Source: Geodermatophilus africanus
Lineage (GTDB): Bacteria; Actinomycetota; Actinomycetes; Mycobacteriales; Geodermatophilaceae
DNA: 64,000 nucleotides
Reading direction: 5' to 3'
Assembly: GCF_900107105.1 (NCBI RefSeq)
Contig: NZ_FNOT01000013.1
Location: 1 to 64,000 of the forward strand
This document shows positions 15,813-23,020 of the stretch, piece after piece (position 1 is the first letter of the stretch; each line of letters begins with the position of its first letter). The notes beneath the pieces are model-generated. The model had not been told where the DNA came from. It made no database searches and saw only the letters and a program-made list of their open reading frames with translations. A program made the position numbers and the translations under genes.

Positions 15813-15830
15813 CCGCAAGAACCCCGCAAG
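15813..15830 (-). promoter_or_regulatory. 11-bp-phased direct repeat, copy A (predicted regulator site)
   Basis: The plus strand reads CCGCAAGAACCCCGCAAG: two CCGCAAG units exactly 11 bases apart (15813 and 15824). It is separated by 15 bases from the 35-base promoter block. OmpR/PhoB-family regulators bind such repeats as tandem dimers. The arrangement recurs at 18086. Confidence 0.6.
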
Positions 15831-15882
15831 GAACGACGACCCCACCCCGCGGCTCGTCGCGGGACCCGCAGGGGGCCCGCTC

Positions 15883-16599
15883 TCAGGCGCCCGCGACGGT
15901 GCGCAGCTCGACGACGAGCTCGTGGGCGAGGACACCCCGGCGGGCGTCCTGCGCGATCGCCCGGCAGACCGCGGCGACCTCCGGGTGGCCCAGCTGGGCG
16001 CTGGTGCCGGCGAGCGTGGCCGAGGCGCGGGCGAGCGCCGCGGCGTCCCCGGTCCGGGCGCCGTCGGCGATGGCGGTCAGCCGGCCGGGCAGCGCGGCGG
16101 CGTAGACCTGCTGCAGCCGGTCGAGGAGCTCGGCGTCGGCGTCGGGCACGTCCGCCGCGGCGGGCCCCCGGGGGCCCGGGGCCCGGCGGGCGAGCAGGCC
16201 CACCAGCAGGCGGGCGTCCACCGGCCCGGTCAGGCAGGCCAGGGCCCCGGCCTCGAGGGCGGCGGCCCGATCGCGGGCGCCGGCGTCGGCGGTCACGGCG
16301 AGCAGGTGGGCCCGGCAGCCGATCAGCCGCAGCCGGTGCAGCAGGACCGGTGCCTCACCGGCCGGGCCGTCCAGGTCGACGACCACCAGGTCCAGCTCGA
16401 CGCGGCGGGCCAGGCCGAGCGCCTCGCGGGTACCGGCGGCCTCCCGCACGTCCCACCCGGTCAGCTGCAGCAGCCCGGCGACCGGCGCGCGGCCCGTGGG
16501 GTCGGCACCGACGACGAGGGCGGTCCGGCAGGGCGCCGGCTCCTCGCGGCGGTCGCCGGGGCCGGGTGCCGAGCGCTGGGCGGTGGGGTGCGGAGTCAC
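15883..16599 (-). CDS. Degenerate receiver-HPt protein
   Basis: A 238-residue protein in the TasA-SipW operon; its GTG start overlaps the signal peptidase stop. Residues about 25-145 follow the receiver fold (TALVVGADPTGRAPVAGLLQ, VVVDLDGPAG with the acceptor Asp, LLAVTADAGA). One of the acidic pair is Ala, and the conserved Lys is Gly (ACLTGPVDARLL). Residues about 155-238 follow the HPt fold, but the site that should read AHTLKG reads SATLAG, so the phospho-His is Ala. It is therefore unlikely to be a normal phosphorelay protein and may act as a protein-binding regulator of the kinase or regulator nearby. Confidence 0.75.
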   Translation of the reverse strand: MTPHPTAQRSAPGPGDRREEPAPCRTALVVGADPTGRAPVAGLLQLTGWDVREAAGTREALGLARRVELDLVVVDLDGPAGEAPVLLHRLRLIGCRAHLLAVTADAGARDRAAALEAGALACLTGPVDARLLVGLLARRAPGPRGPAAADVPDADAELLDRLQQVYAAALPGRLTAIADGARTGDAAALARASATLAGTSAQLGHPEVAAVCRAIAQDARRGVLAHELVVELRTVAGA

Positions 16600-17369
16600 T
16601 GCCGCACCTGCTCGGGGTGTCCGTGCCCCAGCAGCGCAGCAGCTGCCAGGCGGTGAGCAGTGCGTGGGCCCCGGCCACCGACAGCCTGCCCGGTCCGCGT
16701 GGTCAGCGACCCACTCGCGGGGTGGCCGACCGCGGGGTCCGTGGCGTCGTCGTCCGTGGCGTCCTCCTCGGCGACGGCGTCCTCCTCCGGACGCCAGATG
16801 CCCAGCAGCAGCCAGCCGGCCAGGAGGGCGGGGACGCCGTAGACGAGGGCGTGGTTGACCGCGGGCGTGCGCAGAGCGGTGATGAGGTGGCCGACCTCGG
16901 GGATGACGGCGCGGACCCGGTAGGCGGTGTCGCCCTGCAGGACGGCGGTCCAGGGGTCGAGGTGGTCGTTGGCGTCGCCCCTGGTCTGCACGGTGACCGT
17001 GCCGTCGGGGCCGTGCTCGACCGCGGTCACGCGGTGGGTGACGACGCGGTGGTCGTCGATGGGGATGTGGTAGCTGATGACCATCCCCTCGGTGACGTCG
17101 GTGACGGCCAGCGGGGTCGAGACGACGACGTCACCGGGGTCGATGCCGGGGGACATGCTCGCCGTGAGCATGGTCATCGTGCGGTAGCCCATCAGGTGCG
17201 GGCCGGCGGCCAGGACGGCGAAGGCGGCGACCGCCGCGGCCACCAGCAGCCGCACCGACCAACGGCCGGCGAACGCCGCGGTGGCGCGCAGCGCGTGCAG
17301 GGCGGCCGGGGCCACCGGCGGCAGCAGGCGGGCTGCGGCCGGGGCGCGGAGCGGGAGGACGGCGGTCAT
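16596..17369 (-). CDS. SipW/ER-type signal peptidase I
   Basis: A 257-residue membrane peptidase predicted to remove signal sequences of TasA-like proteins on the outer face of the membrane. An N-terminal membrane helix (about 35-55) is followed by MLTASMSPGIDPGDVV with the catalytic Ser (SMSP). The general base is His in VVTHRVTAVE rather than Lys, the hallmark of the ER/SipW branch. QTRGDANDHLDPW and a C-terminal membrane helix (ALVYGVPALLAGWLLLG) complete the fold. An acidic, then Gly/Arg-rich tail of about 60 residues is unusual. It lies 27 bases after the TasA-like gene and overlaps the next gene. Confidence 0.9.
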   Translation of the reverse strand: MTAVLPLRAPAAARLLPPVAPAALHALRATAAFAGRWSVRLLVAAAVAAFAVLAAGPHLMGYRTMTMLTASMSPGIDPGDVVVSTPLAVTDVTEGMVISYHIPIDDHRVVTHRVTAVEHGPDGTVTVQTRGDANDHLDPWTAVLQGDTAYRVRAVIPEVGHLITALRTPAVNHALVYGVPALLAGWLLLGIWRPEEDAVAEEDATDDDATDPAVGHPASGSLTTRTGQAVGGRGPRTAHRLAAAALLGHGHPEQVRQ

Positions 17370-17396
17370 GGCGGTCTCCGGTGGCCGGTGGGGTGA

Positions 17397-17996
17397 TCAG
17401 CGGGCGGTGGCGGCGCGCTGGACGCCGGAGAAGGTGAGGGCCAGGGTGCTGGTTCTGCCCTGGAAGGTGTTGTCGGCGCTGGCCGGCAGGCTCAAGGTGA
17501 GCAGCAGGTGGTCGGTGCCGCCGGGGGTCAGGCTGGTCGGGGTGTCGAGGGTGCGGTCGCCGACCGCGGCGCCGGGGGTGGTGATGAGGCGCTCGGCGCC
17601 GCCGCAGGCGTAGGTGGTGGCGGTGGCCTGGGCCCAGGCGATCGAGCAGGACCTGAGGGTCAGCTGCAGGCCGTTGACCGGGTCGGTGGTCAGCACGCTG
17701 GGGTTGCTGGTGGTGACGCCCAGGGCGACCGAGGACAGCGGGCTGTCGCCGTCGTTGACCAGGCTGAGGGTGCGGGCGAGGGAGTCGCCGGGCAGCAGGC
17801 CGGTGATGGTGGCCGGGATGGGGGCGGCGGGCTGGGCGAGGTCGATGGAGACCCTGCCGGAGGTCAGCTGGGCGGTGACCGGGGTGGTGGAGTCGGTGAA
17901 GGTGCCGAAGGTGCCCAGGCCGGCGACCGCGGCGGCGGTGCCGATGACGGCCAGGGAGCCGAGGACCTTGCGGGTGGTGGCACGCGCGCTGCTCAT
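17397..17996 (-). CDS. TasA/camelysin-like secreted protein
   Basis: A 199-residue protein and first gene of the operon. The signal segment SLAVIGTAAAVAGLGTFGTF leads into TDSTTPVTAQLTSGRVSIDL, the SipW-substrate pattern. The mature domain (IPATITGLLPGDSLARTLSLVNDGDSP, quoted for location) is the beta-sandwich start seen in TasA/CalY proteins, which form fibres in Bacillus biofilms. Two cysteines lie in the middle (LRSCSIAW, YACGGAE). The start ATG has GCAGGAG six bases upstream. The mature protein is expected outside the cell; fibre formation is inferred from family only. Confidence 0.85.
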   Translation of the reverse strand: MSSARATTRKVLGSLAVIGTAAAVAGLGTFGTFTDSTTPVTAQLTSGRVSIDLAQPAAPIPATITGLLPGDSLARTLSLVNDGDSPLSSVALGVTTSNPSVLTTDPVNGLQLTLRSCSIAWAQATATTYACGGAERLITTPGAAVGDRTLDTPTSLTPGGTDHLLLTLSLPASADNTFQGRTSTLALTFSGVQRAATAR

Positions 17997-18035
17997 CGGG
18001 GGCTCCTGCGTTCGGGGCCGGGATCGGGGTGATCC

Positions 18036-18070
18036 GGCGACAGGTCCGACCCTGACCGGCCGACCGCAGG
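18036..18070 (-). repeat. Duplicated promoter block, copy B
   Basis: Identical over 35 bases to 15763-15797. It lies 40-74 bases upstream of the TasA-like start codon. Confidence 0.8.
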
Positions 18071-18085
18071 CTCCCCGCCCGCCCA

Positions 18086-18103
18086 CCGCAAGAACCCCGC
18101 AAG
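18086..18103 (-). promoter_or_regulatory. 11-bp-phased direct repeat, copy B (predicted regulator site)
   Basis: Two CCGCAAG units at 18086 and 18097, the same 18 bases as at 15813-15830 and the same 15-base distance from the 35-base block, although the 15 bases between differ. Conservation of the sites but not the spacer points to selection. Confidence 0.6.
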
Positions 18104-18108
18104 GGGAA

Positions 18109-18129
18109 GGACCCCCGTGCCGGGGGTCC
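18109..18129 (-). terminator. Hairpin after the histidine kinase gene
   Basis: GGACCCCCG-TGC-CGGGGGTCC forms a perfect 9-base-pair stem a few bases past the kinase stop codon (18134), separating it from the TasA operon promoter. Confidence 0.65.
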
Positions 18130-18133
18130 GCGC

Positions 18134-19360
18134 TCAGCGGGCCAGTGTGAGGGTGAACGTGGTGCCCCGGCCCTCCACGCTGGCGACCTCCAGGGTGCCG
18201 TCGTGCGCGGCGGCGATCGCCCGCGTGATGGCCAGCCCCAGCCCGACCCCCGGCACCGCGTGCCGCCGGGCGGTCGAGGCGCGGAAGAAGCGGGCGAAGA
18301 GCTGCCCCTGCTCGCCGGCGGGGATCCCGATGCCGGTGTCGCTGACCGCCAGCCGGGCCACGGGCACCGCGTCGTCCCCGGGGGAGTCGACGACCGCGCC
18401 GCCGGCCGTCCGCCAGGCCGGCCGCAGCGCCAGGCTGACCCGGCCGCCGGCCGGGGTGAACTTGACCGCGTTGGAGACCAGGTTGTCGCAGGCCTGCCCC
18501 AGGCGGACCGCGTCGCCGTGCACCACCAGCCCGCCGTCGGGGACGTCGACGACGACCTCGACGCCGGTGGCCGCGGCGGTGACCCGGACGGTCTCCTCGG
18601 CGGCCCGGACGACGGCCGCCAGATCGACCGACTCCGGCTGCAGGCTGAACCGGCCGGCGTCCACCTGGGCGGTGAACAGCAGGTCACCGACCAGCCGCAG
18701 CAGCCGCTGGGCGTTGCGCTCGACCGTGCCCAGGTACCGCCGCGGCTCCTCGCCCAGCGACGGGTCGTCCAGGACGAGCTCCAGGTAGCCCAGGATCGAG
18801 GTCAGCGGCGTGCGCAGCTCGTGGCTGACGAGGCTCACGAACTGGTCCTTCATGCGCTCGGTCGCCCGGGCCTCGGTCATGTCGGTGCCGACGAAGTTCC
18901 AGCCGGCGTGCACGCCGCGGTCGTCGGTGCGCGGGGTGACCGCCACGGAGACGGTCAGCTCCGCGCCGTCCACGGCGACGTAGGTCCAGTCCCGGACGTC
19001 GCTGCCCTGCTCCTGCGCGGCGCCGACCAGCGCGGCCAGCCCACCACCGGCCTCCGCCAGCTCCTCGGTCAGGTGGAAGTCGGTGATCGACCGGCGGCGG
19101 ACGACGTCGGCGCGGGGCAGCCCCAGCATCCGCTCGGCGCCGGGGTTCCACACCCGGATCACGCCGTCGACGTCGGTGCCGATGATCGACTGCTCGGTGA
19201 CCGCGTCGATGACGCTCGTCATCGTCCGGGCCCGGGCCTCCAGCATCCTCGTCGCGATCTCGAGCTCGTCGTCACGGTGCTGCATCCGCGCTCGGAGTGC
19301 GGCGTTCTCGGCGCGCAGCCGGGCCAGCTCCTCGACCCGCGCGGCGCCCAGGACGGTCAC
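18134..19360 (-). CDS. PAS-domain sensor histidine kinase
   Basis: A 408-residue kinase without membrane helices. A coiled coil (AARVEELARLRAENAALRAR) is followed by a PAS domain (about 55-170: TEQSIIGTDVDGVIRVWNPG). The H-box FVSLVSHELRTPLTSILGY holds the phospho-His. The N-box DNLVSNAVKF, G1 DTGIGIP, F-box LFARFFRAS and G2 GVGLGLAITR are all present, so it looks active. The GTG start overlaps the stop of a tiny receiver-like frame. It is a cytoplasmic sensor; the probable partner is the regulator at 14369. Two-component pairing is inferred from proximity. Confidence 0.92.
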   Translation of the reverse strand: MTVLGAARVEELARLRAENAALRARMQHRDDELEIATRMLEARARTMTSVIDAVTEQSIIGTDVDGVIRVWNPGAERMLGLPRADVVRRRSITDFHLTEELAEAGGGLAALVGAAQEQGSDVRDWTYVAVDGAELTVSVAVTPRTDDRGVHAGWNFVGTDMTEARATERMKDQFVSLVSHELRTPLTSILGYLELVLDDPSLGEEPRRYLGTVERNAQRLLRLVGDLLFTAQVDAGRFSLQPESVDLAAVVRAAEETVRVTAAATGVEVVVDVPDGGLVVHGDAVRLGQACDNLVSNAVKFTPAGGRVSLALRPAWRTAGGAVVDSPGDDAVPVARLAVSDTGIGIPAGEQGQLFARFFRASTARRHAVPGVGLGLAITRAIAAAHDGTLEVASVEGRGTTFTLTLAR

Positions 19361-19452
19361 GCCGTCGCACCGGGGCGGATGGCGAGGCCCACGAGTGCCC
19401 GGACGTCGTGCTCGTCGTCGGCGACCAGGACGTGCGGGGCTGCGGTGGGCAC
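19357..19452 (-). CDS. 31-residue receiver-domain rump ahead of the kinase
   Basis: A short frame with GTG start and GAGGGAG upstream. It encodes PTAAPHVLVADDEHDVRAL and then VGLAIR, the first strand and helix of a receiver domain with its acidic pair (DDE), and then stops. The stop overlaps the kinase start (GTGA), so it could serve as a leader for coupled translation. The phospho-acceptor Asp and the rest of the receiver are missing. It is probably what remains of an upstream response regulator gene after a deletion. Confidence 0.5.
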   Translation of the reverse strand: MPTAAPHVLVADDEHDVRALVGLAIRPGATA

Positions 19453-19604
19453 GGTCGGGGCTCCCTCGATCGGGCGGTGTCGTCCCGGTCGACGTCGGCA
19501 GCCCGGGAGGCCGACTGCAGCCCGGGCGCGGCCGCCTCACCCGAACAGGCGACCGGCCACAGACGCGCAGCGCGCCCCGCCGGGGAGGACCCGGCGGGGC
19601 GCGG

Positions 19605-19731
19605 CGACGTGCTGGAACGGCCACCCTCCCGGGGCCCACCGGCCCCGTCCCGGGTCCCATCCTGAGCCTGCGAAGGGTGGGGAGGACGGGGTCCTTCTAC
19701 GAGGCGTGGGGAGGAGGGTGGCCCTCTTTCA
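19605..19731 (-). repeat. Intergenic palindromic element, nested double copy
   Basis: On the minus strand it starts at the DUF3618 stop codon. The outer arms GAGGGCCACCCTCC and GGGAGGGTGGCC enclose a complete inner copy (AAGGACCCCGTCC ... GGGACGGGGCC), and a tail GTTCCAGCACGTC follows. One copy appears inserted into another. Confidence 0.7.
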
Positions 19732-20397
19732 GCTGCCCGACTGGCTCTGCACCGTCTGGCGGGACTGCTGGGCCTGACCCTGGACGTCCTGCGCGGCGGA
19801 CTGGCCCTCCTGCTTGACGGTCTGGGCGGCGTCCTGCGCGGTGGACTTGACCTCCTGGACCGCCTGCTCGGCGGCCGGCCGCAGCTGCTCGCCGACCTCC
19901 TGCGCGGCCTGCTTGGCCGGGGCGAGGAGCTCGTCCTTGTGCTCGCGCACCGCGGACTCGGCCTGCTGGGCCAGCTGGCGCTCCCGCTCCGAGGCCGGCA
20001 GCAGGCTGGAGACCAGCCAGCCGACACCGAAGGCGATGAGGCCCGCGGCCAGCGGGTTGCCCTGGGCCTGCCGGACGATGGTGTCCGGGGCCTGCTGCAC
20101 CGCGTGCGCGGCCTGCTGTGCGGCACCCTGCACGGTCTCGGCGGCACCCTGCGCCCTGTCCTGCACCGTGCCCGCGGCGTCCTGTGCCCGGTACTGGGCC
20201 GAGGCCCGGGTGTCCTGGGCGCTGCCCATGACCCGGTCCCGGACGCGGGAGACACGGCCCTTGGCCGCGCTGACGCGACGGTCCATGACGCGGGAGGGGT
20301 TCACCTTCTCGTTGAGGGCGTCGACGTCGTAGCTCAGCTCGCGCTGGGTCTGCTCGATCTGGCGCCGGATGGCTTCAGGGTCGTTGCTCGTGGTCAT
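19729..20397 (-). CDS. DUF3618 family membrane-associated protein
   Basis: A 222-residue protein. The N-terminal DUF3618 segment is DPEAIRRQIEQTQRELSYDV. A long Ala/Gln-rich amphipathic stretch (about 60-110 and 150-222, repeats of AQDAA/TVQ) flanks one membrane helix (NPLAAGLIAFGVGWLVSSLLP). Function is unknown; proteins like this sit in envelope-stress operons in actinobacteria. It is the last gene of a three-gene operon that starts at 21810. Confidence 0.85.
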   Translation of the reverse strand: MTTSNDPEAIRRQIEQTQRELSYDVDALNEKVNPSRVMDRRVSAAKGRVSRVRDRVMGSAQDTRASAQYRAQDAAGTVQDRAQGAAETVQGAAQQAAHAVQQAPDTIVRQAQGNPLAAGLIAFGVGWLVSSLLPASERERQLAQQAESAVREHKDELLAPAKQAAQEVGEQLRPAAEQAVQEVKSTAQDAAQTVKQEGQSAAQDVQGQAQQSRQTVQSQSGS

Positions 20398-20437
20398 TTT
20401 CCGTACTCCGATGTCTGGGAGGGCCGCAGGGCCGTGG

Positions 20438-20965
20438 TCAGTTGGGCTTCAGAGCGCTGGGGACCTCTGAGAGCGTGTCCACGGTGCGCTCGGGCTTGGG
20501 GTTCACCTGCTGCAGCTTCTTCTTGCCCATGGAGAAGGCGATCGCGCCGACGATGCCCCAGAGGGCGGCGACGATGAGGGCGGCCAGGCCGGCGTCCATC
20601 ACGTTCTCCAGCGCCCACCAGAGGGCGTTGGAGAGGAAGAGCACCGTCAGGAACCCGGCGAGTGCGGCGGCGGCCATCATGCCGGCGCCCTTGCCCGCCT
20701 TCTTGGCCTCGGCCTGGACCTCGGCCTTGGCGAGGGCGACCTCTTGGCGCATCAGCGTGGAGAGGTCCTTGGCCAGCTCACCGAACAGCTGCCCCACCGA
20801 AGTGCCCTCGACGTCGGGCCGGCCCTCGGCGGTCGTCGGTGTGCCTACGGTGCCGCTGTGCGCGCCGTACGCCTCGTCCGGCGAGACGGTGTAGTTGGCC
20901 TGGGCGTACGGGTCCTCGCCCGGTGTCGAGCCGACCGGCGTCGCGCCGGAGTAGGGAGAGCTCAT
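20438..20965 (-). CDS. Phage-holin-like (DUF1469/PF07332) membrane protein
   Basis: A 175-residue protein. The N-terminal about 60 residues are polar and Gly/Pro/Thr-rich. The family domain follows: SVGQLFGELAKDLSTLMRQE and VALAKAEVQAEAKKAGKG, then two membrane helices (AAAALAGFLTVLFLSNALWW and AALIVAALWGIVGAIAFSMG). It lies 5 bases after the upstream gene and 40 before the DUF3618 gene, an order common in actinobacteria. It is a membrane protein of unknown role and, despite the name, not a lysis protein here. Confidence 0.88.
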   Translation of the reverse strand: MSSPYSGATPVGSTPGEDPYAQANYTVSPDEAYGAHSGTVGTPTTAEGRPDVEGTSVGQLFGELAKDLSTLMRQEVALAKAEVQAEAKKAGKGAGMMAAAALAGFLTVLFLSNALWWALENVMDAGLAALIVAALWGIVGAIAFSMGKKKLQQVNPKPERTVDTLSEVPSALKPN

Positions 20966-20970
20966 GTGGG

Positions 20971-21810
20971 TCAGACCCCCTGACCGGGACGGCGGGCCGG
21001 GTCGTCCCAGCCGGCCGGGGTGGTCGGCGGGACAGCGGCGCCCGCGGGCGGGACCGTGCCGTACGGCGGCGGCGGGACGGGGGTGCCGGTGGCCGGAGCG
21101 CCGGTGTAGCCGGTGGTCGTCTCGTAGGACGTCGTCTCGGTATAGCCCGAGTAGGCCGGCGCCGGGTCGACGTAGTTCGTCTGCGTGTAGGTGGAGCGGT
21201 GCTGCCCGCCGGTGCTCGAGGGGCCGTCGCTGTGCGCGGCCTTCACCCCGCTGGTCAGGCGTCCGGCGAGGACGCCGGCGAGCGCGGCGCCGAGCAGGAA
21301 GGTGCCGGGCCTGCGGCGGGCGAAGGCGCGCACGTCGTCGAGCAGGTCGGCCGGCTCGCGGTTCTGCAGCCGGTCGGCGAACTGCTCGACGTAGCTGGAG
21401 GCCTGCTGGAGCAGGTCGCGGGCCGGGCCGGGCGCACCCTGGCTGCTGCCGTCGGCCAGGCCGCGCAGCTCCTGGGCCAGCGAGGTCAGGCCGCCGGCGG
21501 CCTTCTGCTGCTGGGCCACCGTCTGCTGGCGCAGCTGCTGGCGGCCCTGCTGGACCAGGTCCTGCGCCTGGTTCTTCGCCTCGCCGACGACCTCCTTGGC
21601 CTGGTCGGCGGCGGTCGAGGCGACCTGGCTGCCGGCCTGCGCAGCGGTCTGGCCCACGTTGCGGGCCTCGTCCTTGGCCACGTCGGTCGTGGACGGGGAG
21701 CCGCTCGTCGTCTGGCTGGTGGTCGTCGTGCTGACCGTGCTGGCCCCGCTGGTCGCGCCCGAGCCGGTGGAGGGCGGCGGCGGGAACGGGCTGTCGATCG
21801 AGTGAGTCAT
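20971..21810 (-). CDS. Gln/Ala-rich membrane-associated protein with Tyr/Thr-rich tail
   Basis: A 279-residue protein of low complexity. Residues about 45-130 form an amphipathic helix with repeated AQ/QQ motifs like apolipoprotein or LEA-type segments. A membrane-compatible stretch (GTFLLGAALAGVLAGRL) lies near residue 180. The tail repeats Tyr/Thr (YTQTNYVDPAPAYSGYTET) and ends Pro-rich. The ATG has CGAGGAGGA upstream. It is the first gene of the operon. No clear family; an envelope or stress role is inferred from neighbours. Confidence 0.75.
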   Translation of the reverse strand: MTHSIDSPFPPPPSTGSGATSGASTVSTTTTSQTTSGSPSTTDVAKDEARNVGQTAAQAGSQVASTAADQAKEVVGEAKNQAQDLVQQGRQQLRQQTVAQQQKAAGGLTSLAQELRGLADGSSQGAPGPARDLLQQASSYVEQFADRLQNREPADLLDDVRAFARRRPGTFLLGAALAGVLAGRLTSGVKAAHSDGPSSTGGQHRSTYTQTNYVDPAPAYSGYTETTSYETTTGYTGAPATGTPVPPPPYGTVPPAGAAVPPTTPAGWDDPARRPGQGV

Positions 21811-22069
21811 CGTTCCTCCTCGGCAAATGTCTTGGTCGGCCGAGGCGATACCCGTCAAACGATCACCCACACATGCGGTGTCGACGGCCGTCGCGCTGCC
21901 GTGTGCGGACACGACGGCGCACCCGGGTCGCGGTGCGGCCCGGGTGCGGGACCTGCGGCTCACGTTGCTCGAGTCCCGGCGGTACCCCCGACAGCGACGG
22001 TGCAACCCCCCGGCGCACCCCTTCCGGCCCGGCCAGGGGCCGCGCGACCCCGCTCCCGGCGGTGCTGAC
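21811..22069. other. Divergent intergenic region
   Basis: Holds the promoters of the minus-strand operon starting at 21810 and, at its right end, of the siderophore-interacting protein gene. Apart from the iron box beginning at 22070 I see no clear operator. Confidence 0.4.
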
Positions 22070-22088
22070 TAAGGTGAGCCTTGCCTAT
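22070..22088. promoter_or_regulatory. Iron box (IdeR/DtxR-type)
   Basis: TAAGGTGAGCCTTGCCTAT matches the consensus TWAGGTWAGSCTWACCTWA at 16 of 19 positions and lies 26 bases upstream of the siderophore-interacting protein start. Iron-dependent repression is expected. Confidence 0.75.
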
Positions 22089-22114
22089 CCGCGCTCGAAC
22101 CGAGGAGCCCCGCC

Positions 22115-22954
22115 ATGGCCGACAAGGCCCCGCGCCGTCCGCGCACGCCCAGGCTGGCCACCGTGCTGCGGACCTCGCGTCCGACTCCCCACCTCGTCCG
22201 AGTGGTGCTCGGCGGGGAGGGGCTCGCCGGGTTCGCGCCCGAGCACGCCGACGCCTACGTCAAGCTCGTGCTCCCGCCGGCCGGCGCGCCGTACGCCGCA
22301 CCGTTCGACCTGGACGCCGTGCAGCGCGAGCACCCCCGCGAGCTGTGGCCCTGCCTGCGCACCTACACCGTGCGCCGCTGGGACCCGGCCTCCGGCGAGC
22401 TCGTCCTCGACGTCGTCGTCCACGGTGACGAGGGGCTGGCCGGGCCCTGGGCCGCGGCTGCGCAGCCCGGTGACGAGGTGCAGTTGCTCGGCCCCGGCGG
22501 CGCCTACGCGCCCAGCGGGGACGTCGACTGGCACCTGCTGGCCGGCGACGAGACCGCGCTGCCGGCGATCGCTGCCTCGCTCGAGCGGCTGCCGGCGGGC
22601 GCCGCGGTGCGGGTGTTCGTCGAGGTCGCCGACGCCGCGGAGGAGCAGCCGCTGCCGCTCCCGGCGGGCGTGGAGCTGACCTGGGTGCACCGTGCCGGGC
22701 TGCCGGGCGAGGCGCTCGTGGCCGCCGTCCGCGGCGCCGCCCTCCCGGCCGGGTCGGTGCACGCCTTCGTGCACGGCGAGGCCGGGTTCGTGCGGGAGCT
22801 GCGCCGCTTCCTGCGGGTCGAGCGCGCGGTGCCCCGGGAGCAGCTCTCGGCCTCGGGCTACTGGCGGCTGGGGCGCACCGACGAGGGCTGGCGGGCCGAG
22901 AAGGCGGCGTGGAACGCCGCGGTGGAGGCCGACGAGCAGACCGTCGCTGTCTGA
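22115..22954 (+). CDS. Siderophore-interacting protein (ferric-siderophore reductase)
   Basis: A 279-residue cytoplasmic flavoprotein of the SIP/ViuB family that reduces Fe(III) in imported siderophores. The FAD-binding domain holds R-T-Y-T-V-R-R-W (about residue 90) with DVVVHGDEGLAGPWA after it. The NAD(P)H-binding-like C-terminal domain starts WHLLAGDETALPAI and ends GYWRLGRTDEGWRAEKAAW, a family hallmark. The ATG is consistent with the conserved N-terminus. The iron box immediately upstream supports iron regulation. A siderophore-binding-protein remnant lies 4 kb away. Confidence 0.93.
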   Translation: MADKAPRRPRTPRLATVLRTSRPTPHLVRVVLGGEGLAGFAPEHADAYVKLVLPPAGAPYAAPFDLDAVQREHPRELWPCLRTYTVRRWDPASGELVLDVVVHGDEGLAGPWAAAAQPGDEVQLLGPGGAYAPSGDVDWHLLAGDETALPAIAASLERLPAGAAVRVFVEVADAAEEQPLPLPAGVELTWVHRAGLPGEALVAAVRGAALPAGSVHAFVHGEAGFVRELRRFLRVERAVPREQLSASGYWRLGRTDEGWRAEKAAWNAAVEADEQTVAV

Positions 22955-22957
22955 GTC

Positions 22958-23020
22958 CCGGGAGGGCCGCCCGAAGGGGCCCGGCGCGAGCCGGCGAGCG
23001 GTGGGGGGCAGGCGGCCCTC
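22958..23020 (-). repeat. Intergenic palindromic element
   Basis: Minus-strand copy directly after the metallopeptidase stop: GGAGGGCCGCCTGCCCCCC ... GGGCGGCCCTCC with the CGCTCGCCGGCTCGCG centre. It also ends the convergent plus-strand gene. Confidence 0.6.

Noticed and set aside
15838-15886. Possible further copy of the palindromic element
   Set aside because: Only the CGCGGGACCC-GCAGGGGGCCC half resembles it; too diverged to count.
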